Notes: generated by a model from the sequence alone, not told the origin. DNA of 64,000 nucleotides from Selenia dentaria (GCA_917880725.1 OU862875.1:31631374-31695373), one strand, 5' to 3'; positions 31,501-37,450 are shown, counted from the first letter of the stretch. A program made the numbers and translations.

Positions 31501-32721
31501 TCGTCTTCATCCTCTGAGTCAGTGAATTGAGCACAAGACCTGCGTGTGTTGTTTTGATTGCAGTCGTTGCACTTCCATTCGAGGCTTTCTGCATTTTTTA
31601 GGGCGGCTAACTGCTTGGTACTTAATCCGGTACATAGTGTCGTAGCATGCACCACTTTTTGACAACGGGAACATTCCAAAATAAGAGCCTTTTTGTTCAG
31701 TATTTTATCACATTTGTTGCACTTTGCCATAATGAGGGTACTTATACTTTTTTATTTAACTGACAATATGTTGACTCTCTGACGTCTCAGAGTGAACTGA
31801 ACTCACATACTGCAGTCCTTGCAGCAATGCCAAATTGACTATAGGTATATCGGAGCGTTGAAGTGTTTATACAGCAAGGCCACTATGTCAGTCCGATTAC
31901 AGGACTAGAGTACGGAATTTAGTGATAAAGGTAAAGGGTGCGATTTTAGGTCTCATGCTTAGTTGAGTGTTCGAATAGGGTGTGGGCAAATGTGGCAAAA
32001 ATAATGTTTATGAGCTTTACAAATGTTTTAACAAAAGAGCCATCAATGACAAACCACTAAAAGCTAAACAAATGCACGTAACAACACATAACACCTATTT
32101 AATTAACCCAATTCACAGAATCTGGCTCGGGGATCGAGGAATAGGAACAGGTTTCATTCATAAATCTTTTGTTGTTTATGTAAACAAAAGGTATATTTGT
32201 TAAGAAACATTTAAAATCAAATAAAACAACAAGTATATACTCACATTAGACGTAACATAGTCTTCAACATTTTCTTTCATAGATGTGAAAGTCTGACGAT
32301 ATTCAGAGTATGCAAGTCGCATTTAAAATCAAATAAAACAACAAGTATATACTCACATTAGACGTAACATAGTCTTCAACATTTTCTTTCATAGATGTGA
32401 AAGTCTGACGATATTCAGAGTATGCAAGTCGCACAAATAACAGAGTTTTTCCGGAGTCTGAAAGCCCAGTCAACAGAACTGATTTACGGGAATGGCGTCT
32501 TCGTGAGAAGCACCACCAGAAAACTAAAACGAAAGTTAAGGTTGTGTTAATTTATGCAAATGGTGAAGTAATACATCTAAGAGGCAAGAAAGATATTTTT
32601 TATAAACGCTGTACTTACCAAGAGTGACAAGAAGAACAATAAGGCTAAGTAAGGTTATGTATCGTGGATCATTCAGTAGCGGTTCCGTGGGAATTTTCTC
32701 TTTTGTTACTTGCGAATCCAT
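7326..32721 (-). CDS. SRPRB: Signal recognition particle receptor subunit beta (five exons)
   Basis: This membrane-anchored GTPase of the endoplasmic reticulum holds the SRP receptor alpha subunit at the translocon. Exons on the minus strand are 32619-32721, 32357-32523, 17879-18018, 10099-10230 and 7326-7533. They sum to 750 nt and join in frame to 249 codons with GT-AG introns throughout. Exon 1 encodes a hydrophobic anchor (LLSLIVLLVTL) that continues into exon 2. Exon 2 has the P-loop GLSDSGKT followed by LLFVRL. Exon 3 has the G3 motif DLPGQERLR and then the V-V-D-S strand. Exon 4 has the G4 motif NKQD. Exon 5 has the KDFEFSQL block and the G5-like ESSA, then a W-I-A-K-L end, all as in animal SRPRB. 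Length and domain order match the family. Intron 2 is 14.3 kb and intron 3 is 7.6 kb, both filled with transposons. Exon 2 carries a 112-bp tandem duplication over its donor site. Confidence 0.95.
8697..9376. mobile_element. Lep1/Helitron-like non-autonomous repeat
   Basis: Starts with CTACACTAATATTATAAAGA and ends near ACCGCGGAGCGAAGCCAGT, the classic lepidopteran pattern. It is colinear over several hundred bases with 17110-17581 (shared GCAATAGTAACGCCGG, AACCAGGCCACATTATT and CAATATCTACAAA blocks). It lies in SRPRB intron 4 and codes for nothing. The Helitron assignment is from family knowledge of such ends, not from a visible replicase. Confidence 0.65.
9545..9753. mobile_element. MITE with ACCGACTTC terminal repeats, copy 1
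   Basis: The ends TACCGACTTCTATT and TTTTGGAAGTCGGTA are inverted repeats about 209 bp apart. The interior (CAGTTATTGGAG, AATTTAAATGGGACC, AGCACCAGCTTTCA, CGAAAGTTATGAGGTAA) recurs at 58671-58880. No coding capacity. Confidence 0.75.
10099..10230 (-). CDS. SRPRB: SRPRB exon 4
   Basis: The exon is bounded by a CATTACAG acceptor and a GTAAGT donor. It encodes YLYTILIDPVIQKN, the PVLILCNKQD block with the guanine-specificity motif NKQD, and AKGSQVIKGLLEKE. Both junctions split codons consistently with exons 3 and 5. Confidence 0.93.
10459..10916. repeat. Composite foldback element in SRPRB intron 3
   Basis: The outer ends are TAGAGGTGCGTTCATTTAGA and ATTAATTCGAACGCACTATA, imperfect inverted repeats sharing GTGCGTTC. 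Inside is a long imperfect inverted repeat: 10630-10675 (GGGTTCATGTCT, GTTCAGCGTTCGGAAAGCTA) against 10770-10812. A third hairpin at about 10852-10890 has arms GAGCGTTTTTAGCG/CGCTAAAAACGCTC. No target duplication was resolved, so the class is unknown. Confidence 0.55.
11715..12320. repeat. Degraded Lep1/Helitron-like repeats
   Basis: Contains the characteristic text CTACTGCACGGATTTTCATG, an (ATC)n tract, and a 3' end GTGAAACAGCGGAACGCAAC followed by TAGT. Two related fragments appear joined or partly deleted. Located in SRPRB intron 3. Confidence 0.5.
12675..13229 (+). CDS. Upstream ORF of the LINE, 184 codons, unrecognised
   Basis: This frame ends in TGA at 13227-13229, and the next frame starts with ATG at 13226, so stop and start overlap as ATGA. 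The product is hydrophobic and rich in Cys, Tyr and Phe, with no zinc knuckle, PHD or coiled coil that I can see. It therefore does not look like the usual LINE ORF1. Its position immediately before the endonuclease ORF suggests it may be this element's ORF1, but a chance open frame in AT-rich 5' UTR is possible. Confidence 0.35.
   Translation: MCRRYFICYCGFLFVNIVVLTVNTSLRLALHLMYRNLSWNFIIFVIVIFDYLTKMRSECAFSIKIVLLHVAVIYMRLSFLISRIKQLSYFYFCVISVCEVCLDKAIRCLMVGIKCYECYLNHVFYLRFLNDITFYLVARESNNKTVVLSCYKCAFRKLGLMSKVYLMPFSLYYNKLFNCRYTVL
13226..16112 (+). pseudogene. LINE ORF2: endonuclease plus reverse transcriptase, one frameshift
   Basis: Frame 1 (13226-14122) is an APE-type endonuclease: YYQNVRGLRS at the start, LTETWL, RGGGVLVAV, VVGDFN and a late G-Y-H-P-P in place of the usual SDH-type motif. 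Frame 2 (14064-16112) is reverse transcriptase: a SAGPDSLPASF block, YRPISKLCLLAKILERI, YTDFSKAFDRIDH, SGVPQGSLLGPLLF and the catalytic LLFADDMKIY, then a thumb/C-terminal region. The frames overlap and differ, so an indel near 14110-14160 separates EN from RT. The rest of the RT is open over more than 650 codons, indicating a fairly young copy. Confidence 0.88.
16291..16600 (+). repeat. LINE-type 3' end remnant with (ATT)n tail
   Basis: Contains the lepidopteran LINE 3' end text GGTAACCATAGTACAGGCT, then GCCTAGTTTGGGACCTG, then a (TTA)n run at 16552-16575. No ORF remains. A 12-nt inverted repeat (TGTTTGACCTGT/ACAGGTCAAACA) lies at about 16320-16392. Confidence 0.55.
16975..17581. mobile_element. 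Lep1/Helitron-like repeats, two adjoining fragments
   Basis: The first fragment ends with an (ATC)n tract and CACGCGAGTGAAACCGCGGA near 17093. The second, from about 17110, is colinear with 8876-9376 and ends CCGCGGGGCGCAGCTAGTG. Noncoding; directly downstream of it lies SRPRB exon 3. Confidence 0.65.
17582..17878. other. SRPRB intron 3 end, simple repeats
   Basis: Contains a short GATA-type run near 17720; otherwise nothing recognised. Confidence 0.4.
17879..18018 (-). CDS. SRPRB: SRPRB exon 3
   Basis: The acceptor is TTTTTTTCTAG and the donor is GTAAGT. It encodes NALKIVDLPGQERLRNKFF, with the G3 motif DLPGQE, then QYKNSAKGIIYVVDS and an IQKEIRDVAE block. It joins in frame to exon 2 and, through a split Glu codon, to exon 4. 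Confidence 0.94.
18225..19435 (+). pseudogene. 5'-truncated LINE reverse transcriptase (Jockey/CR1-group)
   Basis: The remnant begins inside the RT domain (GIRGNVLAWFNSYLENRKQ) and includes YGVPQGSILAPTLF and, after a frameshift near 18410, the catalytic CYADDTVALF. A second frameshift near 18765 leads into the C-terminal block with YCIGIWGGASKSN and a stop at 19291. A 3' UTR and A-rich run (about 19411-19422) follow. The C-terminal block closely resembles the LINE at 40102-44930 (WGGSVKSN, RAQRAVLKVL there), so both belong to one family. It sits about 200 bp from SRPRB exon 3. Confidence 0.85.
19436..19971. other. SRPRB intron 2 stretch with a GC-rich island
   Basis: Positions 19560-19790 are unusually GC-rich for this window (CCACCGGACCAACCCCGCAC, GCCCTGCCACCGCGCGGCC) and are flanked by purine-rich AGAAAGAGTAAGAGAGA. 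No coding frame or known element was recognised. Confidence 0.45.
19972..20300 (+). repeat. LINE-type 3' end remnant with (AAAC)n tail
   Basis: Includes AGATACAGGCCGCGCCTAGT, a variant of the common lepidopteran LINE 3' end seen also at 16500, and ends in AATAAACAAACAAACAAACA. No ORF remains. Confidence 0.5.
20306..20535. mobile_element. Lep1/Helitron-like repeat
   Basis: Starts TCCCACTAATATTATAAA, contains a (GGAT)n tract and TTTTCACGCTCAAACGGCTG, then a long (ATC)n run and CACCACGCAGGTGTAAAAGC. Noncoding. Confidence 0.55.
20640..21221 (+). pseudogene. Internally deleted Helitron: Rep N-terminus joined to helicase C-terminus
   Basis: An ATG at 20700 opens MPRKRKSNLS, a typical Helitron protein start, followed after a stop by a basic region (KARAMKVARIRETSPQAEL) and two degenerate copies of a 'K-Y-L-x-S-x-x-A-A-E-x-x-E-Q-T' repeat with stops. 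At about 21035 the frame changes to RLQFPFKLAFTMTINKSQG and then QTLK, the Pif1-type helicase motif near the end of Helitron proteins, followed by a decayed SQLYVG.SRV block. The whole Rep HUH core and most of the helicase are missing. The fragment ends where the RTE tail starts at 21222. Confidence 0.75.
21222..24385 (-). mobile_element. RTE-clade LINE, near full length but decayed
   Basis: The element reads on the minus strand. From the 5' side (high coordinates): an N-terminal extension, endonuclease (LVTHNIRTMRTDEK; SKLHWDIVGLSEVRRAGED; GGVGFLVHKSL; IDFIMTTKRQIF; GSDHRMVRG) and reverse transcriptase (NNKAPGDDGITSELLKTGG; YRPISLLSHVSKLFSKVI; PPEQAGFRKGYSTIDH; LCLAFVDYEKAFDSIE; LRFADDIVVMAESM). 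It ends in a (TGA)n tail at 21222. Several frameshifts and stops break it; the usual GDFN of the endonuclease reads GYFN, and RT sequence between the palm's first Asp and FADD is deleted. It is inserted in or beside the Helitron remnant in SRPRB intron 2. Confidence 0.87.
24386..25289. other. SRPRB intron 2, unassigned AT-rich sequence
   Basis: Holds ATT/AAT microsatellite stretches at about 24670-24700 and 24830-24855. No coding domain seen. Confidence 0.45.
25290..25495. repeat. Lep1-like 3' end followed by an AT palindrome
   Basis: 25290-25457 carries CGCTTTCACGCCCTAACTAC and the end GGGTAACACCGCGGGGCGTA then GCTAG. It is followed by an alternating TATATA palindrome around 25459-25491. 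Confidence 0.55.
26253..27233. mobile_element. 981-bp MITE with 32-bp terminal inverted repeats and 8-bp target duplication
   Basis: The left end GGGTCGGGTCTTGAATCGAG and the reverse complement of the right end (GGGTAAGGTCTTGAATCGAG) match over about 32 bp with two differences, both ending in TCGCCTGAATTT. The 8-bp direct repeat AGAGAAAG flanks it (26245-26252 and 27234-27241) in the interrupted RTE, and removing one repeat and the element restores RTE colinearity. The interior has poly-C/poly-G runs and two imperfect tandem copies of a roughly 140-bp unit with CTACGCG(G/A)TTCCGGCAGGG. It has no transposase. The 8-bp duplication fits hAT, Merlin or P, but the GGGT ends decide none of these. 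Confidence 0.85.
27726..30533 (-). CDS. LINE ORF2: APE endonuclease and reverse transcriptase
   Basis: The 935-residue open frame is numbered from its first Met. Endonuclease: LVVTEANIS (22-30), RKGGGIIIYVKN (52-63), LIGDMNIN (125-132), TCIDHIFVR (172-180), LADHRM (195-200). Reverse transcriptase: NPHKAPGIDGI (430-440), GKYRPITILPVLDKII (491-506), FIDYSKAFD (562-570), AQGSVIGPLHY (622-632) and the catalytic FADD (651-654). It nicks target DNA and reverse-transcribes its own RNA. The first endonuclease motif (HINIRS) lies just upstream of the first Met in an uninterrupted frame back to about 30604, so translation probably begins upstream of that Met at a non-AUG site or by reinitiation after ORF1. 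No frameshift was seen. Confidence 0.92.
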   Translation of the reverse strand: MIKHFAKLEQIINVYGSTIDVLVVTEANISESIQNLFTLKNYTMHTKLRKTRKGGGIIIYVKNKHKFSLSKTTTLNYECIIGKITTVSGAVTLCAVYRPPKSKKQLFILELDNMLKKHTNTDLILIGDMNINLKADNSSKQSYLDVLSGHGLSCGISDYTRIEMLVNKVTKTCIDHIFVRSSTRDACTAALGTVLADHRMTAISLLSDSNLRDAPVYVSRINNIKLNSSLQNIKWESTQSMNCPNEIYNFLNKEINNCYKDCKYQKKICKLRKNKHEWVNKKVLNLCKLRDTLFTQWINDTSNKELRAKYNKIRNKTNKIIHKTRNIYYKSEINKNRNDMKKLWQIINNMTGKISSSIDSTINKAFESEGNSKNIANKFAYKFKENVKCIIPTCTSKLLDEKSYIKPLDKSIYFPKATDNDVLKIIKNLNPHKAPGIDGIRAVDIVSLSNKVVSSITRLINRSIATGIYPNELKAGIVRPIHKGGSTKDFGKYRPITILPVLDKIIEKYVCGVIRHFYVANNVLSSQQYGFQPKKSTTLLLSRLTDDINAHLNAKKHVVIIFIDYSKAFDTLRHDLLIERLDNSGVRGRLLDWCKDYLQNRRYQVKVGDALSDSIYVTEGTAQGSVIGPLHYLTYVNNLDRIIKYCTIYQFADDTCLVTANKSIEMAQKQIQEDFTALSMWSHDVGLVLNPDKTKFVHVHSSRNKCTESVNVIAHSHDCLHNPNTQCGNNCTYIDQVTEQKYLGLIIDNRFNWASHINRVCERLRAVLAKFYVVKNRVAFNVLLTMYKALAESIITYGLTSYGRTYKTYLDQIYNIQYRLLKLIVPKKIKQKYTDNPSGLFKFCGIIPIHKNVEYTILTEQFFRTEIQTLQTHNKFTRSISKKKLTKPLFCNVYGKRTSHYLLPDLINKLPMDVRNKATEKNIKTILKKHFLCNA
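30747..31730 (-). CDS. LINE ORF1: PHD finger, coiled coil and FP25K-like domain
   Basis: This 327-residue RNA-binding/nucleocapsid-type protein belongs to the same LINE. An N-terminal PHD-type zinc finger is visible as C4-C7-C20-C23-H28-C33-C54-C57. An acidic linker (SEDEDDVEIDL) follows, then a coiled coil around residues 90-170, then a region resembling the baculovirus FP25K-like domain found in many arthropod LINE ORF1 proteins (IKRLPSRPSGPSPVVVRL; LLWQAKQDLKNAFKYIWFKD; GKILVRKNENTKVYKL). PHD-bearing ORF1 proteins are typical of CR1-type elements. About 140 bp separate its stop from the open ORF2 frame. Confidence 0.88.
   Translation of the reverse strand: MAKCNKCDKILNKKALILECSRCQKVVHATTLCTGLSTKQLAALKNAESLEWKCNDCNQNNTRRSCAQFTDSEDEDDVEIDLISASTDVKKLLKDLKKEVSSIVMQEMRSVSNSVQYCSEKVDDFTESMEALTNKMKEMEKKQVYLENQNKHLQLKVDALEQRCYENEQQLLADHIEISGIPETSELSLTKLVEDVVIKLKAQKDDVISIKRLPSRPSGPSPVVVRLRQESIRQRLITSSRETLILAKELVPTLTGLIASEKIYVREAISPYYKNLLWQAKQDLKNAFKYIWFKDGKILVRKNENTKVYKLRSKSDIQSLLATGNSA
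31951..32207. other. SRPRB intron 2, 5' part
   Basis: Unassigned AT-rich sequence between the end of the split RTE and the duplicated exon 2 donor region. An open frame here has no domain. Confidence 0.4.
32208..32431. repeat. Exact 112-bp tandem duplication over SRPRB exon 2 and its splice donor
   Basis: Copies 32208-32319 and 32320-32431 read as identical over all 112 positions. Each contains 75 bp of the 3' part of exon 2 (encoding AYSEYRQTFTSMKENVEDYV and TSN), the GTGAGT donor and 37 bp of intron. The copy nearer the 5' side of the gene (32320-32431) is continuous with the rest of exon 2. The other is a displaced partial exon with its own donor at 32244. Confidence 0.95.
32357..32523 (-). 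CDS. SRPRB: SRPRB exon 2 (P-loop exon)
   Basis: The acceptor is TCGTTTTAG and the donor is GTGAGT at 32356. It encodes VFWWCFSRRRHSRKSVLL, the G1 motif GLSDSGKT and LLFVRLAYSEYRQTF. I chose the first donor in the transcript because it joins exon 3 in frame. Use of the duplicated donor at 32244 would add 112 nt and reach a TGA after about 17 extra codons. Confidence 0.93.
32619..32721 (-). CDS. SRPRB: SRPRB exon 1
   Basis: The ATG at 32721 opens MDSQVTKEKIPTEPLLNDPR followed by a hydrophobic segment. The GTAAG donor splits a Val codon that is completed in exon 2. The short hydrophilic N-terminus and early membrane anchor fit SRPRB. Confidence 0.92.
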
Positions 32722-33816
32722 CGTGACAATTTAATGAGTCGCTATCAAAATAAAAACAGATTTTCGTATGTATCTTCTACAATTTTAACTCTTGGAGAGA
32801 TTTAATTTTTATATATAAATAGTGTTTTGTTGGACTGGATTGAAATTGAATGAGTCAATTCGATTCGATTCTAGGGATGTGAAAACATAATCGGTTTTAA
32901 TTTGAATCGATTATTATTTTCTTAAAATAGATTTTTCATTAATGATTTATAAAGTAATAGTAATCGATTTTTAGAAAATCGATTTTATTAATTACGTGTT
33001 TAAATCAATATTCAGAAACAGCTCGTATCTATGCGACGAAGGATGAAAAAAACTTGCACTAAGTTTCAATTTTATAAAGAGCGCCATCTATGCGTTGAAT
33101 GAAAAATCTCGTATTAAGTTCGTAATCAAATAAGTTGATTAATAAAAACAGCTTTTTATTAATAAAATATATATCAAATTAATAAAAAAATTATTTATTT
33201 GATATATATTTTAGTTTTTGAGACAGCTTGTTTAAGGAGCCCTGTGACGCCCTCATGATTGCTCCCGAGTATTACGACCTGCGCCCGGGTCAAAAGTTTG
33301 CGCCGAGTTGGGAACAAATAGCTCTTGCGCCATACCTATAGTTTTGTCATTTTGTTGGGATGCTCATCATTTTATTTATATTATAATAAATAAAACGTGT
33401 AATAATACTAGAATTAGTAAAGAGTATCAATAATGCTATTTGGTTTCCTAATTCCTTACCTTGAAATTTTAAAGGAACATTGCGTTTGATTTTCAATTCT
33501 GAATTGGTTATTTTTATTTATATAATTTTATTTGTTATTTAATCTGATAAATTGTTAGTATGAATCCTTTAGGTTTATTATTAGAATATGAAAAGCATGT
33601 ACTTTAAATAATAAAAAAAAATTTTTTTTCGCAGAAATCGATTATTTATATTCAATTAAATCTATTTTTAACAAATCAATTTATTTAAAATAAAGAAAAA
33701 TCGATTTTTATTTAATCTAACATCCCTAAATCGATTTCTTCGATGGTGATTGTATAAATGGAATGGATGAATTAACATATCGTTGACCAATTTTCAAATC
33801 ATTTGATGTCATTTAT
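32722..33816. other. 5' flank of SRPRB
   Basis: Very AT-rich, with repeated ATCGATTT/AAATCGATT motifs at 32895-33000 and 33635-33735 suggesting an old inverted element. No core promoter could be fixed, though the SRPRB promoter must lie close to 32722. Confidence 0.45.
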
Positions 33817-34299
33817 GCGGTCCCAATCAGCCATAATCGATTTCAGCACGATAACAGTCGGTCCCTTTCACCGTGAGCGTGATTACGATGGCCCACGCTA
33901 CGTCATCGATGACGTCTTAACTGCCGCCATATTGACGATTACACGAACCATGCTCAACACCATAATCGTCGTGAGCGTTCTGTCAAAAGTGACAGGTGTT
34001 TGTTTATTTCTACAATGTATTTACTGATGTCCCTTGTTTTTGATGTAAAAGTTGTAAAAGTCGGTCCATCCATTCCATTATTTCTTTTTAATCCACACAC
34101 CACATAGTTAACTTTCACACTATGCACGATATTTTTATGAATTTATTTTTCGCGCGCAAACGGTTCGTTATTGCTACATTTCTGGTCCGATTTATCAACA
34201 CGCTTACAGTGCCACGAGCTGTCAAAATCACGATATTTGTCTCGGACCGGCTTTGGTAGACGTTAGCACTGTGAGCAAAAATATAGCAAAACGGACCGC
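33817..34299. mobile_element. 483-bp non-autonomous element, copy 1
   Basis: Starts GCGGTCCCAATCAGCCATAA and ends ATATAGCAAAACGGACCGC, giving imperfect terminal inverted repeats beginning GCGGTCC. It is closely similar end to end to 47235-47717, which has the same length. Shared blocks include GTCGGTCCCTTTCACCGTGA and ACGTCATCGATGACGTCTTA. No target duplication was clear and no transposase is encoded. Confidence 0.8.
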
Positions 34300-35728
34300 T
34301 GGGATAGTAGGTACATAGTTTAATGGTCTGTGGACCATAGATAAATACTATCTGTGGACTTCAGTTCAGATCTCCTTGGTTGGAGATCCTCCTCCTATTA
34401 TGCTATGGTTCAGATAAAAACTCAAACAAAGGCATGTTATGGTATCTTAGTGTAAATTACAGAAATCCTACAGCCAGCGCATCCAGCGGCGTGTTTTGAA
34501 ACTTTTGTTGCCGTAATTTTTTTTATGAAGTTGTATCCACAGAATTCGCCCTATTTACATAGGTCCAGAAGGTTAGTTGTCATACAAATGACATTATAAA
34601 AGTGAAGCAAAATTTTTTTTTTTGCTGTTGGATATCCTGCCAGATCTGACAATGTTACAAAACAATACTTATGGTTATATCTATTCTATGGAGTTAATCC
34701 ATCTCTCTATCTAATTTGAAAAAATATCTGTTTACTGTGTCTACGTGAAAATAAATGACTAGTCGTACCAGATAATAGATAAGCCAAAATTCAAAAATAA
34801 AGACGGCCATCTAGGATAATATTAATGTACAATAAATTGTCTCTAAGATTTTCCAATCTACATTATAACTTGTTCTTAAAAAAAACTTGTTTGATTTTTC
34901 TAAACTAATAGCTTAGCAAAAGTATTTTATAAGTTAAAATAAAAATATTGCTTTGTACCAAAGTGTATCTATAACTGGATCTTTTGAAAAGCTAAATGAC
35001 ACCACTCGGGAAACTAAACTAGTCTAGTGGTAACACTTATTGAGTTTTACATACTATTAGAAAAATCTCTTGTAAAACACTTAAAAGGAGGTGTTGGAGA
35101 CTGCTTTTGCGTGAAGGGCGACCGTGGTCTCTTTTATTTTACATATACTGTAATTTTACGCAATCTAATCGCACAAAATGGTATTTTTGATTTTTCATCA
35201 TACTCAGTATCCACAGCGAGTGACACTTGTCAACTGATTTTGAATTTGACAAGTGAAAACCAAGTATCCCTGCTGTTACGAGTATTTTTGCTTCATGAAT
35301 TTTGTTGTATTAGGCATCTGGAGACTATATATCTATGGTTGTATCCAGTACTACCCTAATCTCTATGGTGGTAACCATACAAAGTTACTCTATGATTGTA
35401 ACTCTAAACTAAAGACCCTATAATGTACAACCAAAATAATACACGACCAAATTTTAATAATTTACATTACAATAATCCACCTCAAAAAGTGGCTTGTTGA
35501 GCAATCATTCTACAAATTTGATACTGCTATAATTTTATTAATTTGAATTGATTTGACTAATTATGTTTTGACGGTTTATTGTAATATTGTATTTCTGTGT
35601 TGTTTTTTATATAATTCTATTGAATTTAATTTAATTTTTTTTTTGTTATTATTATTTCTCATTTTATAATCAATTTGTTATAAAGTATTAGACTGGTAGT
35701 GATAATTAGTATTTTATGTTATTACAAC
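34300..35728. other. AT-rich intergenic DNA, no gene supported
   Basis: The longest open frame (35027-35359) has no recognisable domain. Nothing else stands out. Confidence 0.5.
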
Positions 35729-35730
35729 TA

Positions 35731-36976
35731 CGAGTGTCATGTGAAAAGTTCTTAGCCTATCATGGTTAAAGTCATTGGTTTATTTATAACTTCCCTCATT
35801 TTGTAGTTACATTATTTAGCAACAAGTATGCACAGTTTAGTTTATTTACAGTAACTCATTGTTCATTTACACGTGATACCGTAAGTCAAGTCAGAGCTAT
35901 TTTTTAAAATGGATAAAATTGAACATCATGCAGTGATAAAATAACTGAATTTGAAAGGTTTAACTCCAAAAGCTATACATGAAGACATGTCTGCTAATTT
36001 GAGTCCGCTCCTTCGTATGCGACTGTTAAAAACTGGGTGGCAGAGTTTAAACGTGGTCGTGAGACCATTCAAGATGAGCCCCGTAGTGGCCGGCCTTCGA
36101 CTGCTTCCACTGATCAAAACAAAGAAAAAATCTGTGATTTAATTTTATCTGATCGAAGATTGACTTTCGAGGAGATAGCTAAGACTGTAGGCATCTCATC
36201 TGAGCGAACACATCATATAATTACTACTGAACATGGATTCTCTAAAATTTCTGTGCGGTGGGTACCGCGACTGCTTTCAGTGGAACAAAAACGCAACCGA
36301 CTCACAACTTCTCGTGACTGTTTAGAGTTATATGAAACTGACCCAATAGAATTTATTGAAAGATTTATAACCGAACAAGAACAGTCGAAACAATGGAAAA
36401 GAGCAGGATCGCCCACCCCAAAGCAGGCAAAGGTGGTTTTATCGGCGAACAAAGTCTTGGCATCCGTTTTTTGGGATGCAGAGGGTATAATTCTCGTGGA
36501 TTATTTAAAAAAGGGTGAAACCATAAACTCCGATTACTATTACAACCTGTTGCGTCGTTTGAGAGAAGAAATCAAAGAAAAACGTCCAAGTTTATTGAGA
36601 AGAAAAGTCTTGTTTCATCAGGACAATGCGCGCGTTCACACCTATGTGCAATCCATGGCAGAAATCCATCAATGTGGCTTCGAATTGTTACCTCATCCCC
36701 CATATTCACCGGATTTAGCACCATCCGACTTTTATCTGTTCCCAAAGCTAAAAAAATGTTTAGGTGGTAAACATTTTTTTACAAATGAATAGGTCATAGC
36801 CGCCGTGGACGCTTATTTTGAGGAGTTAGACGAAGTTTTTAAAACGAGTATCGAAGCCTTACCGGTGACAAAAGTGTTTTGAGCTCGGAGGAGACTATGT
36901 TGCAAAATAAAAATAAACTCAAAATCGTGTGGTTTCATGAAGTATGTTAGGCTAAGAACTTTTCAAATTAACCTCG
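35731..36976 (+). mobile_element. mariner transposon, defective
   Basis: Terminal inverted repeats share TGAAAAGTTCTTAGCCTA (left, after CGAGTGTCATG) with the reverse complement of the right end (CGAGGTTAATTTGAAAAGTT). TA dinucleotides flank it at 35729-35730 and 36977-36978. The length of about 1.25 kb is normal for mariner. It carries the transposase pseudogene at 35909-36882. Confidence 0.92.
35909..36882 (+). pseudogene. mariner transposase, broken (DD34D family)
   Basis: The frame starts MDKIEHHAVIK and hits a stop at codon 12. A frameshift near 36005 precedes KNWVAEFKRGRETIQDEPRS (helix-turn-helix region), then WVPRLLSVEQKRNRL. The second and third catalytic Asp are present in LFHQDNARVH and SPDLAPSDFYLFP with 34 residues between them. 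The first catalytic Asp, normally in a DETWVHH-type motif after RFIT, is absent: RFITEQ runs directly into EQSKQW, consistent with an in-frame loss of about 13 codons. A further stop follows HFFTNE at about 36790. It cannot be active. Confidence 0.9.
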
Positions 36977-37315
36977 TACCTAATAGTAAGTTATGATTAT
37001 TTTTTGATGACATGTAACTTATTTGTTAGTATTAAAATACTATGACAATGACTTTGTCCAGTGCAGATATTTTTTTGCGATATCAACAACTTTCAGTACG
37101 CTGTTTAGTGTTTTTATCATAATTCTGGCGTTGTGTGGTCACCATTAAATCTAACACTTCTACTCGCTTCGCTCGTCGTCGCGCCTACTGAGACTTTCCT
37201 TCTTTTGTGTGGAGAGTGAATCTCCAACTCGCTACACAAGCGAGGCAACGTGATAAGATTCTATATTTGTCTATGGTTGGTGTAAGTTTTATTTCTTAAA
37301 ATGGCTTGGCTTTGA

Positions 37316-37450
37316 AAACAACCCGTTCCCCGACAACCGAGCAATAGTCTTGACGGATCTATGGTTAAGAAAGGTTCCGTGCGCCGCCGTTATATCTGCA
37401 AACGCGGCGGCGCCACTGTCTAACAACGAGCAATAAACAGCGTGCGCGCT
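37316..37450. repeat. Dispersed repeat, copy 2 (see 1903)
   Basis: Colinear with 1903-2030: AACAACCCGTTCCCCGACAA, CTTGACGGATCTATGGTTAA, GTGCGCCGCCGTTATATCTG, then GCG-rich sequence and CGAGCAATAAACAG. The family is unknown. Confidence 0.65.

Larger units (their letters stand above)
27268..31810 (-). mobile_element. Essentially full-length CR1/Jockey-group LINE with intact ORF1 and ORF2
   Basis: Minus-strand element with a 327-codon ORF1 (30747-31730), a 935-codon ORF2 (27726-30533), a 3' UTR and an (AAAT)n tail that reads ATTTATTT on the plus strand from 27268. The 5' end is placed near 31810 because the interrupted RTE resumes there. Both reading frames are open with all catalytic motifs present, so it is the only apparently coding-competent retroelement in the window and probably a recent insertion. 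It lies in SRPRB intron 2 in the same orientation as the host gene. Confidence 0.9.
25948..31950 (+). mobile_element. RTE-clade LINE fragment split by two later insertions
   Basis: Plus-strand RT sequence occurs in three pieces. Piece 1 (25948-26252) reads TPETWHKSVVVLFFK, NYRPI, PPEQAGFRRGFSTIDQ and PLCLAFVN. Piece 2 (27242-27267) continues with a FDSIEKW-like stretch. Piece 3 (about 31811-31950) continues with RTE sequence matching the part of the 21222-24385 element that follows, including a TATGTCAGTCCGA block. The pieces are in the right order and strand, so one RTE copy was split by the MITE at 26253-27233 and then by the LINE at 27268-31810. Stops and indels are present throughout. Confidence 0.8.

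Noticed and set aside
35027..35359. 110-codon open frame on the plus strand
   Set aside because: No recognisable motif, AT-rich surroundings and no splice or promoter context.
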